A stretch of DNA of 64,000 nucleotides from Leifsonia sp. Root112D2 (GCF_001424905.1 NZ_LMCU01000001.1:1481480-1545479); one strand, 5' to 3'; positions 44,478 to 53,337 are shown, numbered from the stretch's first letter. Notes: a model not told the origin generated them from the sequence alone. Translations and numbers: made by a program.

Positions 44478-44569
44478 GAGTTATTCCTGTCTGCTCTACA
44501 ATATGTATATACGAGATGTTATATTCGTATGAGTTGAACTTATACATGTATTAGTAAGGTGTCAACATT
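44478..44569. promoter_or_regulatory. A/T-rich divergent promoter region
   Basis: These 92 bases are distinctly A/T-rich in a GC-rich window and contain repeated TATAC/GTATA boxes, including the palindrome ATACATGTAT (44542-44551). They lie between the divergent membrane-protein and XRE-fusion genes and probably hold both promoters and operators for the XRE protein. Confidence 0.5.
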
Positions 44570-45847
44570 ATGGGCAACCGATCCGCGGGCGAGGTGCTTG
44601 CCGAGGCGCGCAAGAGCCTCGGTTGGAGCCAGGCAAAGCTCGCCGAGACTCTTGGCTTCAGCACTGTCCTAATTTCGAAGATCGAAAGCGGCGTGCGCAC
44701 TCCATCTGAAGCGTTCATCCAGGCTTTGTCGTCTCATCTGCCCGAGAAGGCGGAGGCCGTTCAGGAAGCTGCAGGCTCTGAGACTCATCCGGATAAGCGC
44801 AAAAACGCGAGCCTGAAAATCGTGGATGCGATGAAGCTTGCGAAGAAGAACGGCGAGCGAGCCAACCGACTCAAGTCGCGGGCCGAGCACGCCCAGCGCG
44901 AAGCAGACGAGATCGCCCAACATCTCGACGAGAGAGTCAATGAGTTCGATCGTGAGGTGGTCGATCCGTTCTCTCGACTTGTGTCGCGCGTTACCGACCT
45001 GCCCGATGACGTAATCATGCACGCGGACCTTCAGCCCTCGCGTGCAAACCCCGAGTTCTCCGACGCGCTCAAAGACTCCCAATTGAAGACCAGCAAGAGC
45101 ATCGTCTCCCTACTAGGCGCGGGCGTCCTCGGAAGCGGTGCCGGTGCAGCGGTCGGGGCCGGAGCTGCAACTGCCACGTACATGACGGTCGCGAGCATCG
45201 CTATGGCATCCACAGGCGCCGCGATCTCTAGCTTGTCCGGTGCTGCCGCCACCTCGGCGACTCTCGCCGCCATCGGTGGAGGTAGCCTGGCCGCAGGCGG
45301 CTTGGGAATCGCGGGAGGAACCGCGCTGCTCACCGGGATCGTCGCGCTGCCGGTAATTGCCGTTGCTGCGGGTGCTGTGTTGGCAAGCGGCGGGCGCGTC
45401 CTGGAAAAGCAGAAGTCGGTCGAGCAAAAGATCCAACAGGCCGAGACTGACTTTGAGGCGAATGAGGTCATCTTGCGCAGGTTCGTGGCTCGCGCGGGGA
45501 GGATCAACGAGATCTTGTCCGTGGCACTACTCGCTGCGCGTAACCATCGACGCACCATAGAGCGCGCATTGCCTGATCAAAGCGACGTTGCATGGTCTGA
45601 ACTCGATCCATCCACGCAGGCTTCGGTGCGGCGCGTGGCAGAAATCGTCCTAGCGTGCCTGACCGTGCTCGCGCTGCCAATTGGCATGAACCTGAAGCAG
45701 GGCGCACCGAAAGACGCCATGCACGCCGAAATCGTCGACGAGAACTCTGTTCCTCAAATCGCGCCCGAACTGGAAGCGGGCCGCGAGCTTGAAAACGAGT
45801 TCATCGACTACGCAATCGAAGAGTCGTTCGGCCAAGTCGTTCGCTGA
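44570..45847 (+). CDS. XRE regulator fused to a coiled coil and a Gly/Ala-rich hydrophobic core
   Basis: This 425-residue protein has an N-terminal XRE helix-turn-helix (about 5-58, V-L-I-S-K-I-E-S-G-V-R-T-P). A charged coiled-coil segment lies at 80-125. A 97-residue Gly/Ala/Ser-rich hydrophobic core (about 178-274) has no charged residue until R276. A second coiled coil (about 278-310) and a short hydrophobic segment near 352-375 follow, with an acidic tail. The core resembles the membrane-insertion part of alpha-pore-forming toxins or other membrane-active effectors. The XRE part may sense or regulate. No named family is recognised. Confidence 0.7.
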   Translation: MGNRSAGEVLAEARKSLGWSQAKLAETLGFSTVLISKIESGVRTPSEAFIQALSSHLPEKAEAVQEAAGSETHPDKRKNASLKIVDAMKLAKKNGERANRLKSRAEHAQREADEIAQHLDERVNEFDREVVDPFSRLVSRVTDLPDDVIMHADLQPSRANPEFSDALKDSQLKTSKSIVSLLGAGVLGSGAGAAVGAGAATATYMTVASIAMASTGAAISSLSGAAATSATLAAIGGGSLAAGGLGIAGGTALLTGIVALPVIAVAAGAVLASGGRVLEKQKSVEQKIQQAETDFEANEVILRRFVARAGRINEILSVALLAARNHRRTIERALPDQSDVAWSELDPSTQASVRRVAEIVLACLTVLALPIGMNLKQGAPKDAMHAEIVDENSVPQIAPELEAGRELENEFIDYAIEESFGQVVR

Positions 45848-46029
45848 AGGTTCCCCTTACGGAGCGGACAAGGTCCTGCCAAGAGGCTCTATTGCGGCCG
45901 ACACCGGATCGACCAGAATCGGTGGGTTTGCATCAATAGGCGGCTTGAACCGGTTGCGACCCGCTGCCCATAGTCCCGTTGCATCTTATGGATGTCCTTA
46001 AATAGGGGGGCGTAAGAAGATTGGTACCG

Positions 46030-46461
46030 ATGGCCGGGGTATCAGTGCAGACTGAGTTTGTGATTGGTGAAGCACCGTTGGCTAGGCCGTACGGCGTCTC
46101 AGCCGAAGACGCGATTTTGTTGTGCCGTGAATGGATGATTTACCTCGGCGCGACCGACACTGTTGCCGCATCCAGCGAGAGTCGTAAGCTCTGCGATTTG
46201 TACAGCTCTCGCTACCTCGCGTGGGTCGACAACCGGCGCGGGAACCTCGAAGAGGGCCAGGTGATGCAAGCGGCCGATCTCTCCTCGACAGACGGGCGAC
46301 GAGGCTTGATTTTCGTCCGTGGGGGCGTTCTCCCCGAGGCACGACAACAGGCGGATCGGCTTGGGGTGGCTCTCCTAAGATACGATGCCCGAAACGGCTC
46401 GCTTGAAGGTAGAAATCAGGCCGGGTTCGCAACCCGCGCATCGGGTTTGGGCAACTCATAA
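46030..46461 (+). CDS. Mrr-like nuclease-fold protein fragment
   Basis: The 143-residue protein has the C-terminal pattern of Mrr_cat-type restriction nucleases: G-L-I-F-V-R-G-G-V-L-P-E-A-R-Q-Q-A, then L-G-V-A-L-L-R-Y-D, preceded by A-E-D-A-I-L-L-C-R-E-W. The catalytic D/E-x-K triad is not clear, so it may be inactive or a partner. Start ATG 46030; a TTG at 46021 is in frame. It converges with the relaxase gene, 20 bases away. Confidence 0.5.
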   Translation: MAGVSVQTEFVIGEAPLARPYGVSAEDAILLCREWMIYLGATDTVAASSESRKLCDLYSSRYLAWVDNRRGNLEEGQVMQAADLSSTDGRRGLIFVRGGVLPEARQQADRLGVALLRYDARNGSLEGRNQAGFATRASGLGNS

Positions 46462-46481
46462 TCTTGCGTGCTGGCGCCAAA

Positions 46482-49229
46482 TCAGAGTGGTGTGAGAGCA
46501 GATGATCGTCCGATCGATCCGGTACCGGCGATCGGGCCGGTTTGGACTGCATCGGCTCTGGCTGCGCGGCTGAGCTCGCTTCGAGCTGCCGTTCGGGATA
46601 TGTCGAGTGTCTCTTCGATCGGGCTGCGTTGCATCGTTTCGGTGAGTTCGGTCCGCGCCGACTTCAACGTTGGCGTGGTCACGACGACCTGGTTGTCCTG
46701 TCTCCCGCGGGTGAGGCCTACGTAAAGTCCGGCTGCGTCGACGCCGGGTCCGACGATGGATCGATCGGTCGTCTCGCCTTGGACTCCATAGACGGTTGAG
46801 GCGTAGCCGAGGTGGACGTGTGCGGCAGCGTAGTCGTGCGTGATCTTTCGAAGCTCGGACGCGTCGGAGACCGATTCCAGAATCACATGGCTTGTGGTGA
46901 TGTTCTTAATGATCCACGTTTGACGGTTATCGACACCGGACGTCGAGTCATTCCTGCGAGTCTGGACGATGTCACTCTCAAAAATCGCCTGATCTGCCTG
47001 GCCAACGACACTTCGTTCTGCGGTGATGTCGCCGCGTTGAATTCGTTGCGCTTGGATGGCCTCGCTGATTTCTTGCGCCTCCGCATGGGTGGCAGTGACG
47101 AGCGCGACTGTTTGACGGTGCCGCGCGGCGTCAAACCAGCCATCGACCAACGTTTGACGGGCCTCGGCGTCATTGTTGGCGAGAAGCACGTGTCCGGCCT
47201 TGATGAGTTCGTCGGCGACATCGCCGGCATCTTCTGGACCTTCGGGATCGCGCAGCCGTGAAGTGAGTTCTGCCCAATCAGGATCTCGAAATCGGTGAAT
47301 GACGTCCAACTCGAGTTGGTCGAAAGCTCGGCGGCGGAATAGAGCCATAGCACCGGAGTGCCCCACGGGCAGAGCTTGATAATCATCGCCAACCACGGCG
47401 ACACTGGCGCCTGTACTCTCAAGGACCTCGAGCAGGGCATTCGCGGCCTCGAGCTCAAGCATGCCGGCTTCATCGACGACGATTCGATCGCCTGAACGGA
47501 TCTGCTTCCGCGGTCCTGAATACTCGAGCCCGCTGGACGAATCTACTTCGCCACGCTGCAGTCGCGTCCATTCGGTTGCGCCAGCCTGGTTGGTGGCCCA
47601 ACGCCATCCGTAGTCGTGCAGGAGTTGGTGCAGCGAGGAGGACGCACTGTTAGTTTCGCGTCCGGCCACGGATGACGCCTTCTTCGTCGGCGCCACGATG
47701 ATCATGTTGTGGCCGTGCCGGCGGAGTGCGGCGCCAGCCACTTTCAGCATCGTGGTCTTACCGGTCCCGGCTGCGCCAGTGACGCTGACCACTCGGGAAC
47801 TACCGGCGATTGCTGCTGCACCACCGAGCTGCCCGATATCCAAAACTCGCTCGGGTTCAATCTCTCGCCCGACGGCGAGCACTTCCTCGCGCTGCAACGG
47901 TTCGCCGGGCGTACAGATCGATTCGATCCGGTGCGCGACCGCGGTCTTGACACTGGCTGTGCTGGTGGCCATGAGTCGTTTGACATGGTCAGGGATGTTC
48001 GGCTCGGTCAGCAGGGTGACCGTATGCGCACCGATGGCGTCGTTGGTCACCCTGTCGATGATCGCATCCAGCTCGGACCGGTCAGTGACGAGCCCGGTCG
48101 AGGCGATAGCCCGGACGGCTCCGGCCCGGACGTCCATGACGTTGAATCGTCCGCCGGTGCCGGTTGACCGGTTGTCCGCGTCGACGATCGCTTTCGCGGC
48201 CAGCAGGCCTAAGTCAAGGGCTATGACCGGGACCGCATCGACAGTGACCGGCACTCGTTCGTGGCCGAGATTCTTGTCGGCCGCCAGGAGTTCGCCTCTC
48301 ACCAATGTGGCCCAGTCGTCTTCGTTCAGGTGGCCGGGCTTGTTCGGTCGATCGGTTGCCCATGCCCACCGGTCAATCTGGTTCAGCACATCCCTGGAGG
48401 GTTCTTGTCCAGGGTGCTGTTCTTTCCACCATTGCGTGCGGACGGTCTTGTTCGCTTCGATCTGTGCTGACCGCTTCGACAACGGCCGGACAAGATGTTC
48501 CAGTTGGCCGATCTCGCCGCGACCATTCAAGGTCAGCCCTTTGGCCGCCAACGCGGCCACCCACACTGGGTCCGTCCGGCAGGCCAAGTCCCCTTCGGCG
48601 TTGACCACGTTCTGGAACCGCAACGCAACCCGGGTATCCACGTTGGACCACTTGCCGTCGGTGCCTTGGACTTTGACGTTCAACCACAGATGACGATGCA
48701 TGTGTGGATCCAACGACCGGGACCGCTCATGCTTCAACTCCACCACCTCAACCCGGGTCAGGTTCTCGCGGATGCAGCCGGCCTTCCCGCGCCTGGCGTT
48801 GAGCTCGGTCTGCCACATTTTGATGATCCGGTCCCGGAGCCGGTCCTGCAGATCCTCATACGCGGCATTCAGCTCGCCATCTAGCATGGCTGCGATCGAG
48901 AACGACTTCGGTGCGTTGATCGTGGCGTCCAAGACGAGGTCTGCGACTGGCGACTCGAGGTCCCGGCCGCGCCGCTGCCCGGTGAGCGGATCGATGCCGT
49001 CGACCCAGTCCCGCAACTGATTGCGGGTCAGAAGGTCGTCACGAATCGCGCCATCTTCGACGATGTACCGGGTCATCACCGCGTCCGCATAATCCGCCGC
49101 AGCCAGGACGCCGTCGGCGGTTCTGGCGGTCATGGTCGAGTCGCAGACCCCACCGAATGCGTACGCGATCGCTTGCTTCACACCCTGCGAAGCAATCCCT
49201 CGTTTCCATCTCGCGACGCCCCCGCGCAT
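46482..49229 (-). CDS. MobF-type relaxase-helicase, TraA-like
   Basis: The 915-residue protein nicks and unwinds the element's DNA for transfer. The N-terminal relaxase domain has the metal-binding triad D-P-H-M-H-R-H near residues 172-178 and the start M-R-G-G-V-A-R-W that is usual in actinobacterial relaxases. The typical Tyr pair of the family is not clear; a single Tyr in A-I-A-Y-A-F near residue 24 may serve. The helicase domain has Walker A G-A-A-G-T-G-K-T-T near residue 484, Walker B R-I-V-V-D-E-A-G, and Y-V-G-L-T-R-G-R. The longer frame to 49271 lacks a better ribosome site. Confidence 0.9.
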   Translation of the reverse strand: MRGGVARWKRGIASQGVKQAIAYAFGGVCDSTMTARTADGVLAAADYADAVMTRYIVEDGAIRDDLLTRNQLRDWVDGIDPLTGQRRGRDLESPVADLVLDATINAPKSFSIAAMLDGELNAAYEDLQDRLRDRIIKMWQTELNARRGKAGCIRENLTRVEVVELKHERSRSLDPHMHRHLWLNVKVQGTDGKWSNVDTRVALRFQNVVNAEGDLACRTDPVWVAALAAKGLTLNGRGEIGQLEHLVRPLSKRSAQIEANKTVRTQWWKEQHPGQEPSRDVLNQIDRWAWATDRPNKPGHLNEDDWATLVRGELLAADKNLGHERVPVTVDAVPVIALDLGLLAAKAIVDADNRSTGTGGRFNVMDVRAGAVRAIASTGLVTDRSELDAIIDRVTNDAIGAHTVTLLTEPNIPDHVKRLMATSTASVKTAVAHRIESICTPGEPLQREEVLAVGREIEPERVLDIGQLGGAAAIAGSSRVVSVTGAAGTGKTTMLKVAGAALRRHGHNMIIVAPTKKASSVAGRETNSASSSLHQLLHDYGWRWATNQAGATEWTRLQRGEVDSSSGLEYSGPRKQIRSGDRIVVDEAGMLELEAANALLEVLESTGASVAVVGDDYQALPVGHSGAMALFRRRAFDQLELDVIHRFRDPDWAELTSRLRDPEGPEDAGDVADELIKAGHVLLANNDAEARQTLVDGWFDAARHRQTVALVTATHAEAQEISEAIQAQRIQRGDITAERSVVGQADQAIFESDIVQTRRNDSTSGVDNRQTWIIKNITTSHVILESVSDASELRKITHDYAAAHVHLGYASTVYGVQGETTDRSIVGPGVDAAGLYVGLTRGRQDNQVVVTTPTLKSARTELTETMQRSPIEETLDISRTAARSELSRAARADAVQTGPIAGTGSIGRSSALTPL

Positions 49230-49673
49230 GCGACCAGAATACTCCTCGTCACGGAAAGTGCCTGCGTGCATTAGCTCTTTTCGCTATTGCCTTTCGCCCT
49301 TCGCGCTCGTTTCTCGCGGTCGCTTTACCTCGTCCCTTCTCTCACCCATCGCCTTCTGTCTCTTCTCTTGTTGGTTTCTTCTCCGCCGCGCCTCTCGACC
49401 CCGTTCCGTCGCTGGCCTGAGCACGCATCCCGCTGCGGGACATAGAAGGACCCCCGGTGCCGGGTGAGTCGGCGTCCGCTCGGCGCCGGTTCTGGCCGTG
49501 ATGTGCCGTCACGAACAAGCCTTGAAGCCGCTCTCGCGGTCACGTCCCGTTGAGTGGTGGAGTTTCTCGACACCGTGCGGGTCAGTTGTTTCAGTTGAGG
49601 CGGCGCTGAGTTCGGGCAAGGACGCAGGGTCCCCGTGCGAATCATGACGGTGGGTCTCGCGTAGCCTGAAAGT
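49230..49673. other. Noncoding region upstream of the relaxase, candidate oriT
   Basis: This 444-base gap has a pyrimidine-rich tract at about 49270-49430 (plus strand). Small inverted repeats follow (TCCCGCTGCGGGA at about 49427-49442, CCCGGTGCCGGG near 49455). Relaxase genes often lie beside their origin of transfer. No canonical nick sequence was recognised. No gene is supported. Confidence 0.4.
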
Positions 49674-49955
49674 GTGACCAGTCGTGGCAAGCCTCTCGCG
49701 GACGATGATCCGCGCCATGGCACTTCCAACGGCTACGGCAATCACGGGTGCCGGTGCGACGCCTGCCGAGCAGCACATGCCGCTGCTCATTCGGCCTACA
49801 TCAAACGACAGCGCGAAGTCGGGCGCGTCCTGGGAACGCACGGTTCAAGCCTCGCCTACGACACTGGGTGCCGGTGCGACGTGTGCCGCCTGGCGCACAA
49901 CGCGCGTTCGGTCGAGAAGAAGCGTCGCCAGCGGGCGCGACGCGCGGCGAGTTAG
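49674..49955 (+). CDS. Small protein with two Cys-rich repeats
   Basis: The 93-residue protein starts at GTG 49674. It holds two copies of a G-C-R-C-D-x-C-R-x-A-H motif (near residues 25-36 and 65-76), each with H-G-T or T-H-G-S before it. A Lys/Arg-rich tail follows. This module is common in actinobacterial phages and elements and probably binds a metal and nucleic acid. Function is unknown. Confidence 0.7.
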   Translation: MTSRGKPLADDDPRHGTSNGYGNHGCRCDACRAAHAAAHSAYIKRQREVGRVLGTHGSSLAYDTGCRCDVCRLAHNARSVEKKRRQRARRAAS

Positions 49956-50815
49956 TCTGCCGCGTCTGGGTCCTCGGCGTCCGGTTCACCGTCGACGGAC
50001 GCATCGTTAGGGTCTACCGTCTGCCCGCCCGGGTCCGAGAACTCGTAGAGCAGCGGACCGGTAAGGGCCTCCACGTTGATGGCCTCAGGGCTGGGCTCGG
50101 CTCTGCCCTCGGCATAGGCTAGGCGAACGGCTGCGATGTAGGCCAAACGCACCGCCTGGATCACGAGCACTCGTCGCAAACCCTCCGAGACCTCGCCGCG
50201 CTCGCGTGCTACTGCCGCCAAGCGTGAGATGGTCTCAGCTCGACGCGCGATGCGAATGTCCGGGTGGCTACGCTCGGTACGGATCTCGGGTGTGATCAGG
50301 TCGCGACGGAGCGAGGCCGGAAGGTCGATCCGGTCACCCTTCGGCGGGATTTTCTCATTGAGGATGGCTTTGAATCTGGAGTTCTCGATGGCATTCAGGT
50401 ACGCGGTGTACTCGGCCTCGTCGAGGTGCTTCTTCGCGTCGATGAACGCTTGCGCCTTCTTATCGCGCAGGTTAATCGACTCGTACTCCCACAGCGGCCA
50501 GATCTCCACTGCGGCCACCTCGAACAGATCGAGGATCCGCATTGCGGCGGCGTCGGTGCGCTGGTTAGTGAGGTGTCGACCGAGCCGAACTCGCAATTGC
50601 TCGTTCGTTTGGCCGACGTAAATGGGCTCGCCGTCGTAGTCGTAGAACGCGTACACCCCCCACTTAGCATCAGCCCACTTCCGGTCCTGGTAGTCCTTGA
50701 CGCTCAAGAACTCTTTGAGCAAACGTCGGAACTCTTGGACGTCGGTCGCCGGGAGTTTGCTCTTCTGGGGCTTCTTCGGCTTCGGGGCGGGCCTCGCCGT
50801 GCTCTTACTGGACAC
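49952..50815 (-). CDS. GIY-YIG restriction endonuclease candidate, Eco29kI-like
   Basis: The 287-residue protein has a GIY-YIG domain: G-V-Y at residues 53-55, Y-V-G-Q-T at 66-70, R77 and H81 in R-L-G-R-H, a downstream Glu/Asn region, and a basic N-terminus. The R-x3-H spacing and the neighbouring m5C methylase fit the Eco29kI type of REase. The C-terminal 100 residues are specific to this protein. It overlaps the methylase gene by 11 bases, so the pair is a type II restriction-modification system. The recognition site is not known. Confidence 0.75.
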   Translation of the reverse strand: MSSKSTARPAPKPKKPQKSKLPATDVQEFRRLLKEFLSVKDYQDRKWADAKWGVYAFYDYDGEPIYVGQTNEQLRVRLGRHLTNQRTDAAAMRILDLFEVAAVEIWPLWEYESINLRDKKAQAFIDAKKHLDEAEYTAYLNAIENSRFKAILNEKIPPKGDRIDLPASLRRDLITPEIRTERSHPDIRIARRAETISRLAAVARERGEVSEGLRRVLVIQAVRLAYIAAVRLAYAEGRAEPSPEAINVEALTGPLLYEFSDPGGQTVDPNDASVDGEPDAEDPDAAD

Positions 50816-51965
50816 TTGCGCGCTCCGTCACTACGGCACGAGCCATCGTTCCCTTGACCATCGGCATGAGGTAGTGCTGCCCGAGCCACTCAACGGCTGG
50901 AACGGCCACGGCATCGCCGAAGCCGAACAGTGCCTGGTTGTTGCGCGCGGCGCTTAGGTCATAGTCGCCAGCGCCCATCAGCCGGGCATACTCGCGAGGC
51001 GTCATCCAACGGACCTGGAGCCGCTTGTTACCGAGGCGGACGACTGCCTGCTTCGACGACCCACCGCGCGCCGTGCGCAAACAACCCGAAATATCGTCGG
51101 GCCGGACCTCCCAGACCGCGACACCGCCACGCGTGCGACGGTAAGCCGTGCGGTACTTCACGCCCGACCCACGCCGCAGGCTCGCCACACGTTCGCGCTG
51201 GAGAGGCGAGAGCGACGAGACGAACGCCTCGGTACGTTCCGCGCCCCACCACCGCTCGTCATCTCCCGACATTTCTTCGACCATCTCGCCGAGCCCCTCC
51301 AGCTTCGGGGCGGGTGGTGCGGGGAGCTTTGCGCGGTGCGTACGCAGGCTCTTGTCTCCATAGACCCACTGGAGCCAGTCGGGTCGAAGTTCGGAGTTAG
51401 GCTCCGCTACGTCCTCCGGAGGGTTCTTCGCGCCGACCAAGAAGAGCCGGGGGCGCGACTGAGGCAGGAATCGGCGCGCGTCCATCGCAAGGACATCAAC
51501 TGAATAGCCGAGGTCGTTGAAGGCACGAATAGCCGCAGACAGATCATCCCCGCCGTGGGACGTGGCCAACCCTGTGACGTTCTCCAAGACCACGACTTCG
51601 GGGCTGTCGTCGTTGAGTTCCTTGAGGAGTCGGATGAAGTGCCAGAAGGTCCCCGACTGTGCCCCGGCGAGACCGGCGCGGCCACCTGCGAGGGAGAGGT
51701 CGGTGCACGGCGATGAGGCCCACGCGAGGGCCGCATCACGCGGGAGGTCGGCCACCTTGACCTTGCCAACATCACCGAGTGCGAAAGCGTGCTCGTCCGA
51801 ATGCGGAAACTGAGCGTCGTACATCGCCTTCTTATCAGGCTCGTAATCGTTGGCCCAGGCCACACGGAACCCTGCCGACTCCAAGCCCATCCGGGCCAGG
51901 CCGATGCCCGCGAAGAACTCCAGAACCTTCGGGCGGGCCGCATTGATCGGCGTAATTTGTCCCAT
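50805..51965 (-). CDS. DNA cytosine-5 methyltransferase
   Basis: The 386-residue m5C methylase has motif I F-F-A-G-I-G-L-A-R, motif IV S-S-P-C-T-D-L-S near residue 85 (catalytic Cys in P-C), motif VI L-E-N-V-T-G, motif VIII Q-S-R-P-R-L-F, and C-terminal motifs ending in N-Q-A-L-F-G-F-G-D-A-V. The start is chosen at ATG 51965; an in-frame ATG at 52004 would add an unlikely leader. It protects host and element DNA from the adjacent GIY-YIG nuclease. The recognition site must be determined experimentally. Confidence 0.92.
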   Translation of the reverse strand: MGQITPINAARPKVLEFFAGIGLARMGLESAGFRVAWANDYEPDKKAMYDAQFPHSDEHAFALGDVGKVKVADLPRDAALAWASSPCTDLSLAGGRAGLAGAQSGTFWHFIRLLKELNDDSPEVVVLENVTGLATSHGGDDLSAAIRAFNDLGYSVDVLAMDARRFLPQSRPRLFLVGAKNPPEDVAEPNSELRPDWLQWVYGDKSLRTHRAKLPAPPAPKLEGLGEMVEEMSGDDERWWGAERTEAFVSSLSPLQRERVASLRRGSGVKYRTAYRRTRGGVAVWEVRPDDISGCLRTARGGSSKQAVVRLGNKRLQVRWMTPREYARLMGAGDYDLSAARNNQALFGFGDAVAVPAVEWLGQHYLMPMVKGTMARAVVTERASVQ

Positions 51966-52037
51966 GTTGTCATGGTAGCGATCGCCGCCGTAAATCCCAT
52001 CCAACCGCTACGGGTGCGTTGGTCCGACTAGGAACCT

Positions 52038-52550
52038 CTACTCGGAACCGATCAGCGTTTCGAGTTGCAGCAGGGCCGAGTTTGTCCTGCTGAACCGTTC
52101 CGTCTCACGCTCGTCCTCGCCTGCGGTTCGAAGGACTGCGCCCGCTTCGGCGAGTAGTTCGACACCGCGAGCGGTCGAGCCTGTTTCAAGGAATAGCACT
52201 GACGCGTTATAGAGGCAGATCGCTTCAAGAACACGGTTCGAATCAGCGAGGAGTGTACTGTCTGGGTGTCGGGGCGCGTGCAGACGCAACAAGTCCACCG
52301 CCTCGTCGAGTGTCGTTCCGGCGTCGCTGAATCGCCGCTCCTCTGTGAGAAGAGAGCTGAGCATGATTAGGTTGCCAATCAGTTCGTCGTAACGCGTCCA
52401 GTCCCACGAGTTCGCCTTGGCCTCGTCGCGCCGCATCCCGACAAGAAACGTCTGGGTCGAGAGGTCAATGAGGTCATCTCGTCCACGGATCAAGAATGGG
52501 CGTCTGCGGTTTGAGTTGAATCCGAGTGGCCCAGGAGTCTTCATAGGCAC
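52038..52550 (-). CDS. Helical repeat protein, TPR-like
   Basis: This all-helical 170-residue protein has repeated amphipathic segments, such as L-S-S-L-L-T-E-E-R-R-F-S-D-A-G-T, then L-D-E-A-V-D-L-L-R, and L-F-L-E-T-G-S-T-A-R-G-V-E-L-L. This is similar to a short TPR array. It is downstream of the methylase start region and oriented the same way as the RM genes. A regulatory or partner role is possible. No family is recognised. Confidence 0.6.
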   Translation of the reverse strand: MPMKTPGPLGFNSNRRRPFLIRGRDDLIDLSTQTFLVGMRRDEAKANSWDWTRYDELIGNLIMLSSLLTEERRFSDAGTTLDEAVDLLRLHAPRHPDSTLLADSNRVLEAICLYNASVLFLETGSTARGVELLAEAGAVLRTAGEDERETERFSRTNSALLQLETLIGSE

Positions 52551-52629
52551 GACTGTATCCGCAACTTGGTCCGACTTCGGAACCGCTCATTGGAGGCCGT
52601 AAGCTGTGACCGACCAACTAGGAGGATCC

Positions 52630-52773
52630 ATGAGCGACATTCGTACTCGGACGTGCTCGTGGTGTGGCGTGCCCGGACACGACAAGCGCTCTTGCGCCGT
52701 GCCTCCGCACGCGGGCCAGTGCAGTGTCTGCAACTACCACGGTCACGACCGGCGCAACTGCCCGCGTCAGTAG
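52630..52773 (+). CDS. Tiny double CCHC zinc-knuckle protein
   Basis: The 47-residue protein starts at ATG 52630, six bases after a strong AGGAGG site. It has two perfect C-x2-C-x4-H-x4-C zinc knuckles: C-S-W-C-G-V-P-G-H-D-K-R-S-C and C-S-V-C-N-Y-H-G-H-D-R-R-N-C. Such knuckles bind single-stranded nucleic acids in larger proteins. Here they make up most of the protein. It may be a small nucleic-acid-binding accessory. Confidence 0.7.
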   Translation: MSDIRTRTCSWCGVPGHDKRSCAVPPHAGQCSVCNYHGHDRRNCPRQ

Positions 52774-52797
52774 CGGCTTCTGAGAGGTGTCGAGCAA

Positions 52798-52995
52798 ATG
52801 AGCGATCTGACTTTGAAGGTGGGCTGCGACTACTGCGGCGCGCAACCGGGGGAACACTGCCGCACCTCGTCCGGCGCGGAGGCATCGTCAAACCACGGTG
52901 CGCGAAACGCTGTTAGTGGTGCGTTCTTCCGGCAAGGCATGGACTTCGGATACGAACAAGGCTTTGCCGATGGGGTAGCCCAGAAGGAAGTCTGA
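52798..52995 (+). CDS. Small zinc-binding protein
   Basis: The 65-residue protein has C-D-Y-C-G-A-Q-P-G-E-H-C near residues 10-21 and N-H-G-A-R-N further on. This pattern is seen in actinophage and element-encoded zinc-ribbon proteins. The last third is acidic with aromatic residues. It follows the double-knuckle protein in the same direction. Function unknown. Confidence 0.6.
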   Translation: MSDLTLKVGCDYCGAQPGEHCRTSSGAEASSNHGARNAVSGAFFRQGMDFGYEQGFADGVAQKEV

Positions 52996-53148
52996 CTAGG
53001 CGACGGCCCCGGACTCGGGGCAACGCCGCCCCACGTCGCTGTTGACCTCGGCGGGCTCCATCCGGTGCAGGCAGATCGGGCAGTTCGGGGAACTCAGCAC
53101 CTCGTCACGAACCCGTCGAAGCTCCCTCTGCCGCTCCAGATCGTCCAT
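52996..53148 (-). CDS. Tiny CxxC protein of 50 residues
   Basis: A minus-strand frame of 50 codons starts at ATG 53148 (GGTGGG upstream). It contains a charged N-terminal helix (M-D-D-L-E-R-Q-R-E-L), then C-P-I-C-L-H-R-M and R-R-C-P-E-S. Its stop abuts the stop of the preceding plus-strand gene. The Cys pattern is like half a zinc ribbon. It is likely real but weakly supported. Confidence 0.5.
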   Translation of the reverse strand: MDDLERQRELRRVRDEVLSSPNCPICLHRMEPAEVNSDVGRRCPESGAVA

Positions 53149-53337
53149 CCCACCATGCTACGCAGGCTCGAGCGGCTACGCGCGGCGCTCCGTGGGGTCT
53201 TCCTTGACCTCGTGCGGGTGCGCAGGCATTCGTGGGGCCCCTCGGGCTCGCCAGGTCGCGGGAGAAGCGCGGAGCGCCTGGACATGCAGAAGCCCCGACC
53301 CGCCGCGAAGGCAAGCCGGGGGCTCCGTTGTGTCGGC

